DNA of 64,000 nt. It comes from Bacteroidia bacterium. GTDB lineage: Bacteria > Bacteroidota > Bacteroidia > Flavobacteriales > Flavobacteriaceae. The stretch is taken from NCBI GenBank assembly GCA_030430535.1, contig JAUIKY010000002.1:62001-126000 (forward strand), given 5' to 3'. The stretch's first letter is position 1, and each line of letters opens with the position of its first letter. This document shows positions 27,478 to 36,526 of the stretch, in pieces. The notes under the pieces were generated by a model. It did not search any database. It worked only from the letters and a program-made list of their open reading frames with translations, and was not told the DNA's origin. The position numbers and the translations under genes are program-made.

Positions 27478-28335
27478 ATGAAATTAATACGATTTGGTGC
27501 TGTAGGTAAAGAAAAACCGGGAGTACAATTAGCAAACGGAACACGAATAGATGTCTCGGCATTTGGTTCAGATTATAACGAAGAATTCTTTGGAAATAAT
27601 GGTATTGAAAAACTGAAAACTTGGTTGGAAACCAATCAAGATAGCTGCCCGGAAATTGATGACAACGTACGTTTGGGCGCGCCATTAACACGTCCGTCAA
27701 AAATTGTTTGTATCGGTTTAAATTATGCGCAACACGCTGCTGAAGCTGGGATGGAAGTTCCAAAAGAGCCGGTGCTGTTCTTTAAATCGACCACGGCTAT
27801 GGTTGGCCCAAACGACGATATTATGCTTCCAAAAGGCAGTACTAAAACCGATTGGGAAGTAGAACTTTCAATCGTTATCGGGAAAAAAGCATCGTATGTT
27901 GAAGAAGAGGATGTATTCGACCATATTGCAGGTTACGTTTTACACAACGATGTAAGCGAACGCGCTTTTCAAATTGAACGTTCGGGACAATGGTGTAAAG
28001 GAAAAGGTTGTGATACTTTCGCTCCCATTGGTCCTTTTATCGCTACCACCGATGAAATTGAAGACCCAAACAACCTTAACTTATGGTTGAAATTAAATGG
28101 TGAAATTATGCAGAATAGCTCGACTTCCGATTTTATTTTCAACGTACAGCAATCCATCAGTCACATCAGTCAATTTATGACCTTATTGCCTGGTGATATC
28201 ATTTCAACCGGTACACCCTTTGGTGTTGGTTTAGGATTAAAACCTCCAGTATATTTGAAAGCCGGTGATGTGGTTGAATTGGGTATTGAAGGCTTAGGCA
28301 CATCAAAACAAAAAGTAGTACCTTTTAAGAAATAA
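27478..28335 (+). CDS. FAH-family hydrolase, probable 2,4-diketo-3-deoxy-L-fuconate/rhamnonate hydrolase
   Basis: 285 residues of the fumarylacetoacetate hydrolase superfamily. The conserved core GLNYAQHAAEAG, PVLFFKSTTAMVGP, DWEVELSIVIGKKA (Glu/Asp metal ligands), GYVLHNDVSERAFQ and PGDIISTGTPFGVGLG are all present. The expected reaction splits the 2,4-diketo-3-deoxy acid into pyruvate and L-lactate, and the downstream lactate-oxidation genes fit. The C4-oxidised intermediates of fucose and rhamnose are the same compound, so one enzyme can serve both sugars. Confidence 0.83.
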   Translation: MKLIRFGAVGKEKPGVQLANGTRIDVSAFGSDYNEEFFGNNGIEKLKTWLETNQDSCPEIDDNVRLGAPLTRPSKIVCIGLNYAQHAAEAGMEVPKEPVLFFKSTTAMVGPNDDIMLPKGSTKTDWEVELSIVIGKKASYVEEEDVFDHIAGYVLHNDVSERAFQIERSGQWCKGKGCDTFAPIGPFIATTDEIEDPNNLNLWLKLNGEIMQNSSTSDFIFNVQQSISHISQFMTLLPGDIISTGTPFGVGLGLKPPVYLKAGDVVELGIEGLGTSKQKVVPFKK

Positions 28336-28360
28336 TAAAGGCGTCTAAAAAGTATTAAAA

Positions 28361-28414
28361 TTTCATTCTGAAACAACACTTCGACTCCACTCAGTGTGAC
28401 GTTTCAGGTTGACG
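28361..28414. repeat. REP-like intergenic element
   Basis: The 134-bp gap between the FAH and lutA genes contains arms CTGAAAC (28368-28374) and GTTTCAG (28401-28407) around a segment reading CTTCGACTCCACTCAGTGTG. Text of this type (cttcgactccrctcagtgtgac) recurs between genes in many flavobacterial genomes, as I remember it. Only one copy is in this window. A transposon-derived or REP-type palindrome is likely. Confidence 0.5.
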
Positions 28415-28469
28415 AAAACTATATACTTCAGAAGACCTCCAATCAAAATTTTAAAACAAAATTACAGAA

Positions 28470-29207
28470 ATGAAAGTAGGTTTATTCATTCCGTGTTACA
28501 TTAACCAATTATACCCTCAGGTAGGGCAAGCTACGCTCGAACTTTTGGAAAAACTGAATGTAGAAGTGGTTTATCCGTCAGGGCAAACCTGCTGTGGGCA
28601 ACCCATGGCCAACTCTGGTTACGAGTCGGAATCGATTGGTACTTATCATCATTTCGTAAATAATTTTAAGGATTTTGATTATATCGTTACGCCTTCGGGA
28701 AGTTGTGCCTACCACGTCAAAAAACATTACGATATCATTCCGCAAACGGACGAAGTTACAGGTGTAAGAAACAATGTTTACGAGCTTTGCGATTTCCTGT
28801 TAAATGTTTTAAAAATTGAAGACTTGGACGCTTCTTTTCCTAGAAAAGTGGGTGTTCACAAAAGCTGCCATGGTTTACGCGGACTCCGTTTGGGCTCGTG
28901 TTCTGAGCGTGTTACCCCGGAGTATTCATACATTGAAGAAGTACTGAAAAAAGTGAAAGGCGTGGAATTAATGCCCGTTCAACGCGGCGACGAGTGCTGT
29001 GGCTTTGGTGGTACCTTTGCCGTTGCCGAAGAAGCAGTATCGGTAAAAATGGGCAAGGATAAAATTAAGGACCATTTTGAAAGTGGCGTAGAAGTGATAA
29101 CGGCTACCGATACCTCGTGCCTCATGCATTTGGAAGGTTTGGTTAACCGTAATAAGCAACCTCTAAAAATTCTTCATGTTGCCGAAATTTTAAACAGCAA
29201 CCTTTAA
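28470..29207 (+). CDS. lutA: L-lactate oxidation complex subunit LutA
   Basis: 245 residues with the paired cysteine-rich (CCG) domains of the LutA/YkgE family: TCCGQPMANSGY in the first half and DECCGFGGTFAV in the second, which bind iron-sulfur or heme-type cofactors in heterodisulfide-reductase-like proteins. It works with LutB and LutC to oxidise L-lactate to pyruvate in the cytoplasm. The gene is followed after 18 bp by lutB. In this locus it would consume the lactate released by the FAH hydrolase. Confidence 0.93.
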   Translation: MKVGLFIPCYINQLYPQVGQATLELLEKLNVEVVYPSGQTCCGQPMANSGYESESIGTYHHFVNNFKDFDYIVTPSGSCAYHVKKHYDIIPQTDEVTGVRNNVYELCDFLLNVLKIEDLDASFPRKVGVHKSCHGLRGLRLGSCSERVTPEYSYIEEVLKKVKGVELMPVQRGDECCGFGGTFAVAEEAVSVKMGKDKIKDHFESGVEVITATDTSCLMHLEGLVNRNKQPLKILHVAEILNSNL

Positions 29208-29225
29208 TTTCAACACAGTTAGATT

Positions 29226-30602
29226 ATGAGTCATCCAAAATTAGCAAGCATATTCAACAAAGACGAAAAAAAAGTCGATTGGCACGATAAAGCCCTGTGG
29301 TTTGTCCGCCACAAGCGCGATAAGTCGGTTCACAGTGTAAAAAACTGGGAAGAGCTCCGAAACTTGGGGCAAGGCATAAAAGCCCACATGCTGTCTAATT
29401 TGGATATTTATTTGGAAGAATTTGAAGCCAATGCCAACAAAAACGGTGTTGAAGTGCATTGGGCGGCCAATGCCGAAGAACACAATCAAATTGTTCACAA
29501 CATATTAAAGGAAAACAATGCCAAAAAGGTGGTGAAAAGTAAATCGATGTTAACCGAAGAATGCCACCTAAACCCGCATTTGGAAGCCGATGGCATCGAG
29601 GTTATCGACACCGATTTGGGCGAGCGCATTGTTCAGCTGGCCAAAGAACCACCCAGCCACATTGTATTGCCTGCCATCCATAAAAATAAGCATGAGGTTG
29701 ACGAGCTTTTTCAGGAGCATTTAGGCACCGAACCTTGTGATGGCAACCCACAATATTTAACACACGAAGCGAGAAAGCATTTAAGACAAAAATTTATAGA
29801 AGCCGATGCCGCCATTACTGGCGTTAACTTTGCCATTGCAGAAACGGGCGGATTTGTGGTTTGCACCAACGAAGGTAACGCCGACATGGGTGCGCATTTA
29901 GCCCCCGTTCATATTGCTTGTATGGGTGTTGAAAAAATTATTCCTAAGTTGGAGCATTTGAGTGTCTTTTTACGGCTCTTAGGGCGTTCGGCAACGGGAC
30001 AGCCCATCACTACCTATTCATCGCATTTTAAAAAACCTGCTAACGGTAAAAAAATGCATATTGTGATTGTTGACAACGGTCGTTCGGAGCAATTGAGCCG
30101 TCCCGATTTTAGGGCATCTTTACGCTGTATCCGTTGTGGTGCCTGTATGAACACCTGCCCTATTTACCGTCGCAGCGGTGGGCATAGTTACGACGCTACC
30201 GTGCCAGGGCCAATCGGTTCCATCCTTTCACCTGGTAAAGATTTGAAAAAGCATAGTACCCTGCCTTTCGCCTCTACCCTTTGCGGTTCGTGCAGTGATG
30301 TTTGTCCGGTAAAAATTGACATACATGCGCAATTGTACAAATGGCGACAAATCATAACCAAGGAAACGCCACAGCCCTTTGTAAAAAAGAAATCGATGCA
30401 AATCATGGGAAGCGTGTTCACCAAACCCAAACAGTTTGAAACAGTGGGCAAAATAGCCCGTTGGTCGTTGAGAAATTTACCGCAATCGGTAATTAATTCC
30501 AAACCTAATGTTTGGGGCAAGGAAAGAGACCTCCCAAAAGGTCCAAAACAAAGTTTTGACCAATGGTATAACGAGAGACAAAAAAACAAAAACAACAGTT
30601 AA
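29226..30602 (+). CDS. lutB: L-lactate oxidation complex iron-sulfur subunit LutB
   Basis: 458 residues. N-terminal LUD domain (about 60-290; NAKKVVKSKSMLTEEC, AAITGVNFAIAETGGFV) and two [4Fe-4S] clusters of ferredoxin type at about 300-370: CIRCGACMNTCP and CGSCSDVCPVK. This is the standard LutB/YkgF layout and length. It starts 18 bp after lutA and its stop is one base before the lutC ATG, so the three are one transcript. Confidence 0.94.
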   Translation: MSHPKLASIFNKDEKKVDWHDKALWFVRHKRDKSVHSVKNWEELRNLGQGIKAHMLSNLDIYLEEFEANANKNGVEVHWAANAEEHNQIVHNILKENNAKKVVKSKSMLTEECHLNPHLEADGIEVIDTDLGERIVQLAKEPPSHIVLPAIHKNKHEVDELFQEHLGTEPCDGNPQYLTHEARKHLRQKFIEADAAITGVNFAIAETGGFVVCTNEGNADMGAHLAPVHIACMGVEKIIPKLEHLSVFLRLLGRSATGQPITTYSSHFKKPANGKKMHIVIVDNGRSEQLSRPDFRASLRCIRCGACMNTCPIYRRSGGHSYDATVPGPIGSILSPGKDLKKHSTLPFASTLCGSCSDVCPVKIDIHAQLYKWRQIITKETPQPFVKKKSMQIMGSVFTKPKQFETVGKIARWSLRNLPQSVINSKPNVWGKERDLPKGPKQSFDQWYNERQKNKNNS

Positions 30603-30603
30603 C

Positions 30604-31194
30604 ATGGGAAGCAGAGCAGAGATATTAGCAAAGTTAAAGGCCAACAAACCCGAAGCCCTACCATTGCCTCAAATAGATTCTTCTATTTTTGATGAAGGCT
30701 TAAATTTAATAGAAGAATTTACCAAAAAGGTTGAAGTAGTGGGCGGTAATGTTTACCAAGCGACTTCAGCAGATGATGTGGTAAAACAAATAACCAAAAT
30801 GCTTCCCGATACCAAAGTCAATTTTTCGACATTAGAAGGTACTTCGGCATTCAATACGATTGATTTAAGTACAATTAACGATCCACGGGAATTGGAAGAT
30901 TTGGATATTTTAATTCTGGAAAGTGATTTAGCTGTTGCTGAAAATGGTGCCGTTTGGGTAAATGACCAAAGCCTTCCTATTCGAGTACTACCGTTTATCA
31001 CTAAACATTTGGTTTTGGTGCTTTCAAAAGAGCATATTTTACCGTATATGCACCAAGCTTACGAAAAGCTAAACCATCAACCCACCGATTTTGGGGTGTT
31101 CATTTCTGGACCATCAAAAACCGCCGATATTGAGCAATCCTTAGTCATTGGGGCGCACGGTGCTTTAAGCTTGACGGTGTTTTTGTTGGATTGA
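30604..31194 (+). CDS. lutC: L-lactate oxidation complex subunit LutC
   Basis: 196-residue LUD-domain protein (LutC/YkgG). I use the ATG at 30604 (MGSRAEILAKLK), one base after the lutB stop; an open frame extends further upstream but only inside lutB. The conserved C-terminal half DLAVAENGAVWVND, FITKHLVLVLSKEHILPYM and FISGPSKTADIEQSLVIGAHG is intact. Completes the LutABC set. Confidence 0.92.
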   Translation: MGSRAEILAKLKANKPEALPLPQIDSSIFDEGLNLIEEFTKKVEVVGGNVYQATSADDVVKQITKMLPDTKVNFSTLEGTSAFNTIDLSTINDPRELEDLDILILESDLAVAENGAVWVNDQSLPIRVLPFITKHLVLVLSKEHILPYMHQAYEKLNHQPTDFGVFISGPSKTADIEQSLVIGAHGALSLTVFLLD

Positions 31195-31250
31195 TAAGAA
31201 ACCCATTTTAGGGTTAAGGCCTTAAACATAGTTTTGCTATATTGTAACTA

Positions 31251-31264
31251 AACTAAATTTAGTT
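31251..31264. promoter_or_regulatory. 14-bp perfect palindrome before the unknown membrane-protein gene
   Basis: AACTAAATTTAGTT is a perfect palindrome placed four bases before the ATG at 31269. It could be an operator or chance in AT-rich DNA. A second short palindrome, TTAAGGCCTTAA, is at 31214-31225. Confidence 0.3.
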
Positions 31265-31268
31265 AGCA

Positions 31269-31982
31269 ATGCAAGACAAGCCCCTTTTGTCATCCGATTA
31301 TAGAATCCGAAAACTTATCGGTACACTAGGCTTATTGTTGCCCATTGTTTTGCCCATTATTAAAGGCGAGTTTTTGGCCTCAATAAGCCATTATTACTAC
31401 GATAGGCTTACTTCCCAAATTCTCATCATCATTCTTGCTACTTTCGGACTATTTTTAATTTCGTATCGTGGTTATGTGTTTGACAAAACTACCGAAAAGA
31501 TAAGCGACGATGTATTGACCAACATTGGTGGTTTTGCAGCACTATTGGTGGTTTTTATTCCCACATCATGCAAAAACAGTGCAAGTGTTACAATAGATTT
31601 CCTTTGCTCGAACGCAGAAAACATCCCGCTGCCATTGTTTGGGCACCACTCAACCACTTTAAATGCCATTCATTTTATAGCTTCGGGCGTGTTTATTCTT
31701 TGTATGGGCTGGATGTCGCGTTTTAAGTTTATTAGAGACGAAAACGACCCTAACAATACACTCTACAAGTGGTGTGGCAATTTGGTGTTTATCTCAGTAG
31801 CGCTGATTATCATTTTCGTAGTTCTCGAAAAATTCACAAGTGTTCCAATTCCACTAAAAGACCACTATGTTTATATTTTTGAAACCACCGCCATTATCCC
31901 GTTCGGTATTTCTTGGCTGTTAAAAGGTGAAGCTTTTGAAGATATTAAAACCATTACCAAACGTGTGGTAAAGCGGGAGTGA
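31269..31982 (+). CDS. Unknown six-helix membrane protein
   Basis: 237 residues with about six hydrophobic helices (near 15-33, 48-66, 88-104, 130-150, 166-188 and 200-217). Conserved-looking polar motifs lie between them: SISHYYYDRL after helix 1, and FIPTSCKNSAS. I do not recognise a family or function. It is preceded by a 14-bp perfect palindrome (31251-31264) that ends five bases before the ATG. It meets the mutarotase gene tail to tail with 11 bp between stops. Probably unrelated to the sugar pathway. Confidence 0.6.
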   Translation: MQDKPLLSSDYRIRKLIGTLGLLLPIVLPIIKGEFLASISHYYYDRLTSQILIIILATFGLFLISYRGYVFDKTTEKISDDVLTNIGGFAALLVVFIPTSCKNSASVTIDFLCSNAENIPLPLFGHHSTTLNAIHFIASGVFILCMGWMSRFKFIRDENDPNNTLYKWCGNLVFISVALIIIFVVLEKFTSVPIPLKDHYVYIFETTAIIPFGISWLLKGEAFEDIKTITKRVVKRE

Positions 31983-31993
31983 AAGATTAAAAT

Positions 31994-32329
31994 TTAAAGC
32001 TTGAAAATACGCTCTAAGGCTATCCATTTTTCACCATCTTTGGCCCATGGTAATGCTTGTTGGTAATCCCACATTAAGGTCTCCCATTCCTGCACTTTAG
32101 GGTTTTCGGCATCCATTTGGGCTTTCTTTTCTGCGTTAAACGATTCGTCAACCTCCATAATCATAAACAGCCGATTTCCAGTTAAATAAATTTCCATATC
32201 AAGGATGCCCGCACTTTTTATGCTTTGGAGTATTTCGGGCCAAACTGCTTCATGATACTTTTTATATTCAGCAATAAGTTTGGAGTCGTCCTTTAAATCA
32301 CAGGCGTAGCAGTATCGTTTTAGTTTCAT
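31994..32329 (-). CDS. L-rhamnose/L-fucose mutarotase, COG3254 family
   Basis: 111 residues. Matches the RhaM-type mutarotase family: KRYCYACDLKDD at the start, YHEAVWPEILQSIKSAGI (the His-Glu-Val-Trp-Pro motif), MDIEIYLTG-like MEIYLTGNRLFMIMEVD, and WETLMWDYQQALPWA. It converts anomers of a 6-deoxyhexose so that the dehydrogenase or permease can use it. It overlaps the permease gene by four bases (ATGA). In non-phosphorylative fucose clusters the same family serves fucose, so rhamnose versus fucose is not settled. Confidence 0.88.
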   Translation of the reverse strand: MKLKRYCYACDLKDDSKLIAEYKKYHEAVWPEILQSIKSAGILDMEIYLTGNRLFMIMEVDESFNAEKKAQMDAENPKVQEWETLMWDYQQALPWAKDGEKWIALERIFKL

Positions 32330-33645
32330 TTTGAAAACTTGTTTTTATAAACCCCTACTCCATAATAACCAATAACCACAAAACACAAGGCTGGTAATAT
32401 AAATGAAAAATTTACTTCTGGCACGCCTAAAATGAGGGTGTCGGTATAGCCCGTTCCGCCCATATCCAGAATCAAACCTTGCAATGTAGGCATCAAAGCT
32501 CCCCCCACAATGGCCATTACCAAAAATGCGGCTCCGAACTTGGCGTCTTCGCCCTGTCCTTCCAATGCAATACCATAAATGGTTGGGAACATAATCGACA
32601 TGAAAAACGAAATGCCTACCAAGGCATAAAGCCCTACCATACCTGGAACAAACATAGTGGTAGCTGTACAAATTAAAGCTCCAATTGAAAAGTAGAATAA
32701 TAACTGGCCGCTATTTACATATTTTAATAAAGCAGTTCCGACCCAACGTCCAAGTAGAAATATAACTAATGCACTGATGCCATAAGTTACTGCCGATTGA
32801 TTATCAATACCAATGGACTCGGCATATTGATACAGGTAGGTCCAACACATAATTTGCGCGCCAACATAAAACGCCTGAGCAATAACGCCCCAAACAAATT
32901 TTGGCGATTTGAACAATCTACCAATAGAATTTCCAATATTCACCCTGGTTTCCTGCTCTTTATTTTGGGGCATTTTCATTACGGCTATCAATACAAAAAA
33001 GCCAATAACCACCAATCCTAAAATAACGTACGGATTACGGATGACCTGTAAATCGGAAGTTCGTACCACTGTTTTAGCAGCTTCACTCAAGGTTTCGAAA
33101 ATGGAATCACCATCCGCATTCAAATCATCAGACTGTAATGACCCTAAAATAAATTTCTGCGCAACAATCAATCCGCCCAAAGCTCCAATGGGGTTGAACG
33201 CCTGCGCCAAATTAAGACGCTGCGTTGCGGTACTCTCTTCACCCATGGAAAGGATATACGGATTGGCCGTGGTCTCCAAAAAAGCCAATCCGAATGTTAA
33301 GATATAAAGCGCCGCCAAGAAAAAACCAAAAGCCTCGAAAGCCGCCGCTGGATAAAACAGCAACGCTCCTACGGCATAAAGCGCCAAGCCCAATAAAATA
33401 CCTTTTTTATACGAATAGCGATTCACGAAAATAGCTGCTGGCAAGGCCATCGTAAAATAACCACCGTAAAATGCCATTTGCACCAATGATGCTTGAAAAT
33501 TATCAAGTTCCAACACTTTTTTAAAGGCAGAAACCATCGGGTTGGTGATATCGTTGGCAAAGCCCCAAAGTGCAAAAAGTGAGGTGATTAAAATGAATGG
33601 TAATAAAACCGATTTGGCTACAACTGGTATTTTGGTTTTGGTCAT
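32326..33645 (-). CDS. fucP: FucP-type MFS deoxyhexose/proton symporter
   Basis: 439 residues, about 12 membrane helices, family of L-fucose permease FucP (SLFALWGFANDITNPMV near the start, the hallmark FALWGFxND motif; AFLETTANPYILSMG; AQAFNPIGALGG). It would bring L-fucose or a related sugar across the inner membrane with protons. Coupled to the mutarotase by a 4-bp overlap. FucP relatives also carry other sugars in Bacteroidota. Confidence 0.87.
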   Translation of the reverse strand: MTKTKIPVVAKSVLLPFILITSLFALWGFANDITNPMVSAFKKVLELDNFQASLVQMAFYGGYFTMALPAAIFVNRYSYKKGILLGLALYAVGALLFYPAAAFEAFGFFLAALYILTFGLAFLETTANPYILSMGEESTATQRLNLAQAFNPIGALGGLIVAQKFILGSLQSDDLNADGDSIFETLSEAAKTVVRTSDLQVIRNPYVILGLVVIGFFVLIAVMKMPQNKEQETRVNIGNSIGRLFKSPKFVWGVIAQAFYVGAQIMCWTYLYQYAESIGIDNQSAVTYGISALVIFLLGRWVGTALLKYVNSGQLLFYFSIGALICTATTMFVPGMVGLYALVGISFFMSIMFPTIYGIALEGQGEDAKFGAAFLVMAIVGGALMPTLQGLILDMGGTGYTDTLILGVPEVNFSFILPALCFVVIGYYGVGVYKNKFSK

Positions 33646-33674
33646 GTTTAGTTAGTTTTTTTATTTTCCTCACC

Positions 33675-33707
33675 CCCAACTCCCTCTCCAAAGGAGAGGG
33701 AGTTGGG
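33675..33707. repeat. Perfect 15-bp inverted repeat, REP-like hairpin
   Basis: Arms 33675-33689 (CCCAACTCCCTCTCC) and 33693-33707 are perfectly complementary with an AAA loop. It is GC-rich against its surroundings. No T-run follows on either strand, so an intrinsic terminator is unlikely. It lies in the 105-bp gap between the SDR and permease genes, inside a probable transcript, where it could stabilise RNA or mark a repeat element. Confidence 0.7.
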
Positions 33708-33750
33708 AACTATTGGGATTTAGTTTTGATTTTTGGAATAATTTAGTCTT

Positions 33751-34542
33751 TTATTCCGTTAAAAGTGATCGGTCTAAATGCACGTAACCGCCATCAACGG
33801 CAATGAATTGCCCTGTGGTGTGCGATGCTTTATCTGAAATCGTGAACAAACATTGGTCTGCAATTTCGGCAGGGGTAGTCATTCTGTTTCCTAATGGAAT
33901 TTTCTTGACAATGGATTTTAATTTTTCCTCGCCGTTTTCCAATGTTTTTATCCAATTGTTGTATGCTGGCGTCCAACTTTCGGCAATCACGATGGCGTTG
34001 CAACGTATGCCTTCTTTAATTAAATCTACGGCCCACTCGCGTGTTAAACCATAAACGCCTCCTTTTGCTGCAGCATAGCCCGAAGTACCACCCTGCCCCG
34101 TAATCGCAACTTTCGAGCCAATATTCAAAATATTGCCTTTAGCTTTTTTAATCATCGGCAAGCAATATTTGGTCATGGCAAAATAGCTCACTAAATTGAG
34201 GTTTAAGGAATACATAAAATCTTCCATCGAACCATCTAAACCAGCCCCGTCGTTTACCCCAACATTATTAATCAGCGCATCTACCCTACCGTATTTCTCC
34301 TCTATTTTTTTTGCAGCTTGTTCTACTTGCTTGTAATCGGATAAATCGGTTTTTATAAATATGGAATCGATGCCTCGTTCTTGCAGTTCCTTTTCGTATC
34401 CATAACCGCGGTCGTTTCGGCATACAATCACCGGAATGGCACCTTCGTTTGCCAAATGCTGAACGATGGTTTCGCCAATACTGCCTTTAATACCTGCCGC
34501 ACCTGTTACAACTACTATTTTATCTTTTAATCCTAAGTCCAT
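33751..34542 (-). CDS. SDR dehydrogenase, probable L-fucose/L-rhamnose 1-dehydrogenase
   Basis: 263-residue short-chain dehydrogenase: cofactor motif TGAAGIKGSIGE is extended compared with TGxxxGIG, NNVG replaces NNAG, and the catalytic set is NIGSKVA / YAAAKGG. C-terminus FIAVDGGYVHLDRSL. It is 12 bp from the lactonase-type amidohydrolase gene upstream and sits with a permease and mutarotase, which fits the first oxidation of a deoxyhexose to its lactone. A second keto-acid dehydrogenase step is an alternative. Confidence 0.72.
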   Translation of the reverse strand: MDLGLKDKIVVVTGAAGIKGSIGETIVQHLANEGAIPVIVCRNDRGYGYEKELQERGIDSIFIKTDLSDYKQVEQAAKKIEEKYGRVDALINNVGVNDGAGLDGSMEDFMYSLNLNLVSYFAMTKYCLPMIKKAKGNILNIGSKVAITGQGGTSGYAAAKGGVYGLTREWAVDLIKEGIRCNAIVIAESWTPAYNNWIKTLENGEEKLKSIVKKIPLGNRMTTPAEIADQCLFTISDKASHTTGQFIAVDGGYVHLDRSLLTE

Positions 34543-34554
34543 TAAAAATTTTGT

Positions 34555-35382
34555 TTATAAATTGTAAAATTGAATGGCATTTTTGCCCATTACAGCCTCT
34601 TGCTCTGTTTTTGAAAGGCCGCCGATAAAATTAGTGATAATCGTTTTTACTTCGGAATAATTTCCGGCTACCAAACACACTGGCCAATCGGAGCCAAACA
34701 TAATTCTTTCGGTTCCAAAAGCGTTAAAAACCAAATCCAAATACGGTTTTAATTGTGCTTCCGTCCACGATTTATAATCGGCTTCAGTAATCATGCCCGA
34801 CACTTTGCAAAACACATTGTCCTGTTTGGCTATTTCCTGCATCATAACTGCCCAGCCATCAAAAAAACCATCTTTTATATAAGGCTTGGCGATATGGTCG
34901 ATTACAAATTTTTGGTAAGGAAATCGCTTAACAAATTCCAAAACCGCACCCAATTGATGCGGAAACACCAAAATATCATAGGTTAAATGGTGTTTTTCCA
35001 AAGCCTTTATACCGTTTAAAAAATTGGGACGCAATAAAAAATTATGGTCGGGTTCGCCCTGTACTACATGCCTAAACCCTTTTAACTTTTCGGAATCACA
35101 ATATTTTTGGAGCACCTCTTCAATATCATCAGCACGAAAATCCACCCAGCCTACAACGCCTTTTATAAAATCGTTTTTTGATGCCAAATCCAACAAAAAA
35201 TCGGTTTCCTCCAAAGTTTGGTCGGCCTGTACTGCCACACAGCCATCTATGCCGTTTTCATTATAAACCTGTTTTAAATCCGATGGCAAAAAATCCTTTC
35301 GGATAACGGCCATTTCATCATCTATCCAGCTGTGCTTTACAGGTTCGTAATGCCAAAAATGCTGGTGGGAATCTATTGTCAT
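34555..35382 (-). CDS. Amidohydrolase family 2, probable L-fuconolactonase/L-rhamnonolactonase
   Basis: 275 residues, TIM-barrel metal hydrolase of the COG3618 group. The N-terminal SHQHFWHYEP, the central VVGWVDFRADD and GFRHVVQGEPD, VIDHIAKP, and C-terminal MFGSDWPVC are the family signatures; His and Asp residues in these supply the metal site. It opens the aldonolactone formed by the dehydrogenase. Lies between the SDR (12 bp) and the Zn-dehydrogenase (92 bp). Confidence 0.85.
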   Translation of the reverse strand: MTIDSHQHFWHYEPVKHSWIDDEMAVIRKDFLPSDLKQVYNENGIDGCVAVQADQTLEETDFLLDLASKNDFIKGVVGWVDFRADDIEEVLQKYCDSEKLKGFRHVVQGEPDHNFLLRPNFLNGIKALEKHHLTYDILVFPHQLGAVLEFVKRFPYQKFVIDHIAKPYIKDGFFDGWAVMMQEIAKQDNVFCKVSGMITEADYKSWTEAQLKPYLDLVFNAFGTERIMFGSDWPVCLVAGNYSEVKTIITNFIGGLSKTEQEAVMGKNAIQFYNL

Positions 35383-35406
35383 TGGTTACTTGTTTCGAGG
35401 TTAAAG

Positions 35407-35434
35407 TTTCGGGGGTTAAATTTTCAACCCGAAA
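35407..35434. repeat. Small hairpin between dehydrogenase and lactonase genes
   Basis: Arms TTTCGGG (35407-35413) and CCCGAAA (35428-35434) pair perfectly around a 14-base loop that can pair further. No T-run, so probably an RNA-stability or attenuation structure within the transcript, or chance. Confidence 0.35.
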
Positions 35435-35474
35435 TATATTTATTTTGATTTTATTGAAACGTATTATTCTGAAA

Positions 35475-36485
35475 TTAACTAAAACTCACCGTTGCTTTTA
35501 TCACCCCTGTTTCGGGTTTTAACCAACTATCAAAATGCTGAATCATCTCCGTAAAATTGACCGCATGCGTGATGAACGAGTCGGTTGGGAATTGGCTAAG
35601 TACACTAATAACATGCTCAAAATCTTCGGTAGTGGCATTTCTGCTGCACATTAGTGTCATTTCCTTGGCATGTACCGCAGGATGATTGTATGTTAAATCA
35701 CCTTTTGAAAGTCCCACTAAAATAAAACGTCCACCGTGTGACATATAATTTGGGCAAGCCTCTAAAGCAAACTTATTTCCTGAGGCATCAAAAACCACCG
35801 TACACAAATCGCCATTGGTTATTTTTGAAATGTCTTCAACCGCAGAATCTCCTGCCTTAACCACATAATCGACACCAATTTTATCTTTGGCGTAAGCTAA
35901 GCGCTGTTCGTTCATATCGATAGCGATTACTTTGGCTCCGGCTATTTGTGCCAGCTTCATAATACCAATTCCAATGGGCCCACAGCCCACTACGGCAATG
36001 GTTTCCCCTTTTTGGATATTAGCTCGGCGGATGGCATGCGCTCCAATCGCCAATGGTTCAACAATGGCCATTTCGTTATCTGATAAGTTATTTGCAGGTA
36101 ACAAAATATTATCCGGAACGGTAATTTGCTCCTGCATACCGCCATCGGCATGAACCCCTAAAACTCTAATATTGGTGCAACAATTGGTTTTTCCGTTGGT
36201 GCAGGCTATACATGTTCCGCAGCTAACGTAAGGCATCACCACAACCTTGTCGCCCGCTTTTATACCTTTTTCGTTGTCGTCTATCTCCAAAACTTCAGAA
36301 GCCAACTCATGCCCCAATATTCTTGGATAGGTAAAAAAGGCTTGGTTTCCGCCATAAGCGTGCAAATCGGTGCCACAAATCCCTACTTTTTTTATTTTCA
36401 AAAGGGCTTCACCTTTTTTTCGTTTTGGAGCTTCTTTTTCCTTGAGGATAAACTCTCCTGGTTTTTCACAAACTATGTATTTCAT
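35475..36485 (-). CDS. Zinc-dependent medium-chain alcohol/polyol dehydrogenase
   Basis: 336 residues. Catalytic zinc ligands GICGTDLHAYGG and GHELASEV, four-cysteine structural zinc loop (CGTCIACTNGKTNCC), and Rossmann motif VVGCGPIGIG. Closest in look to L-threonine/galactonate-type sugar dehydrogenases. It might oxidise the deoxyhexose itself or a pathway aldonate; the neighbouring SDRs make its exact step unclear. 41 bp after the bicupin gene and before the lactonase, so it belongs to the long minus-strand unit. Confidence 0.85.
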   Translation of the reverse strand: MKYIVCEKPGEFILKEKEAPKRKKGEALLKIKKVGICGTDLHAYGGNQAFFTYPRILGHELASEVLEIDDNEKGIKAGDKVVVMPYVSCGTCIACTNGKTNCCTNIRVLGVHADGGMQEQITVPDNILLPANNLSDNEMAIVEPLAIGAHAIRRANIQKGETIAVVGCGPIGIGIMKLAQIAGAKVIAIDMNEQRLAYAKDKIGVDYVVKAGDSAVEDISKITNGDLCTVVFDASGNKFALEACPNYMSHGGRFILVGLSKGDLTYNHPAVHAKEMTLMCSRNATTEDFEHVISVLSQFPTDSFITHAVNFTEMIQHFDSWLKPETGVIKATVSFS

Positions 36486-36526
36486 TGATTGATCTTAATT
36501 TTACTTTATATCTTAATTGTAGATTT

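Noticed and set aside
33675-33707. Intrinsic terminator
   Set aside because: The stem is strong but no T-run follows on either strand, and it lies between genes that appear to be one pathway unit.
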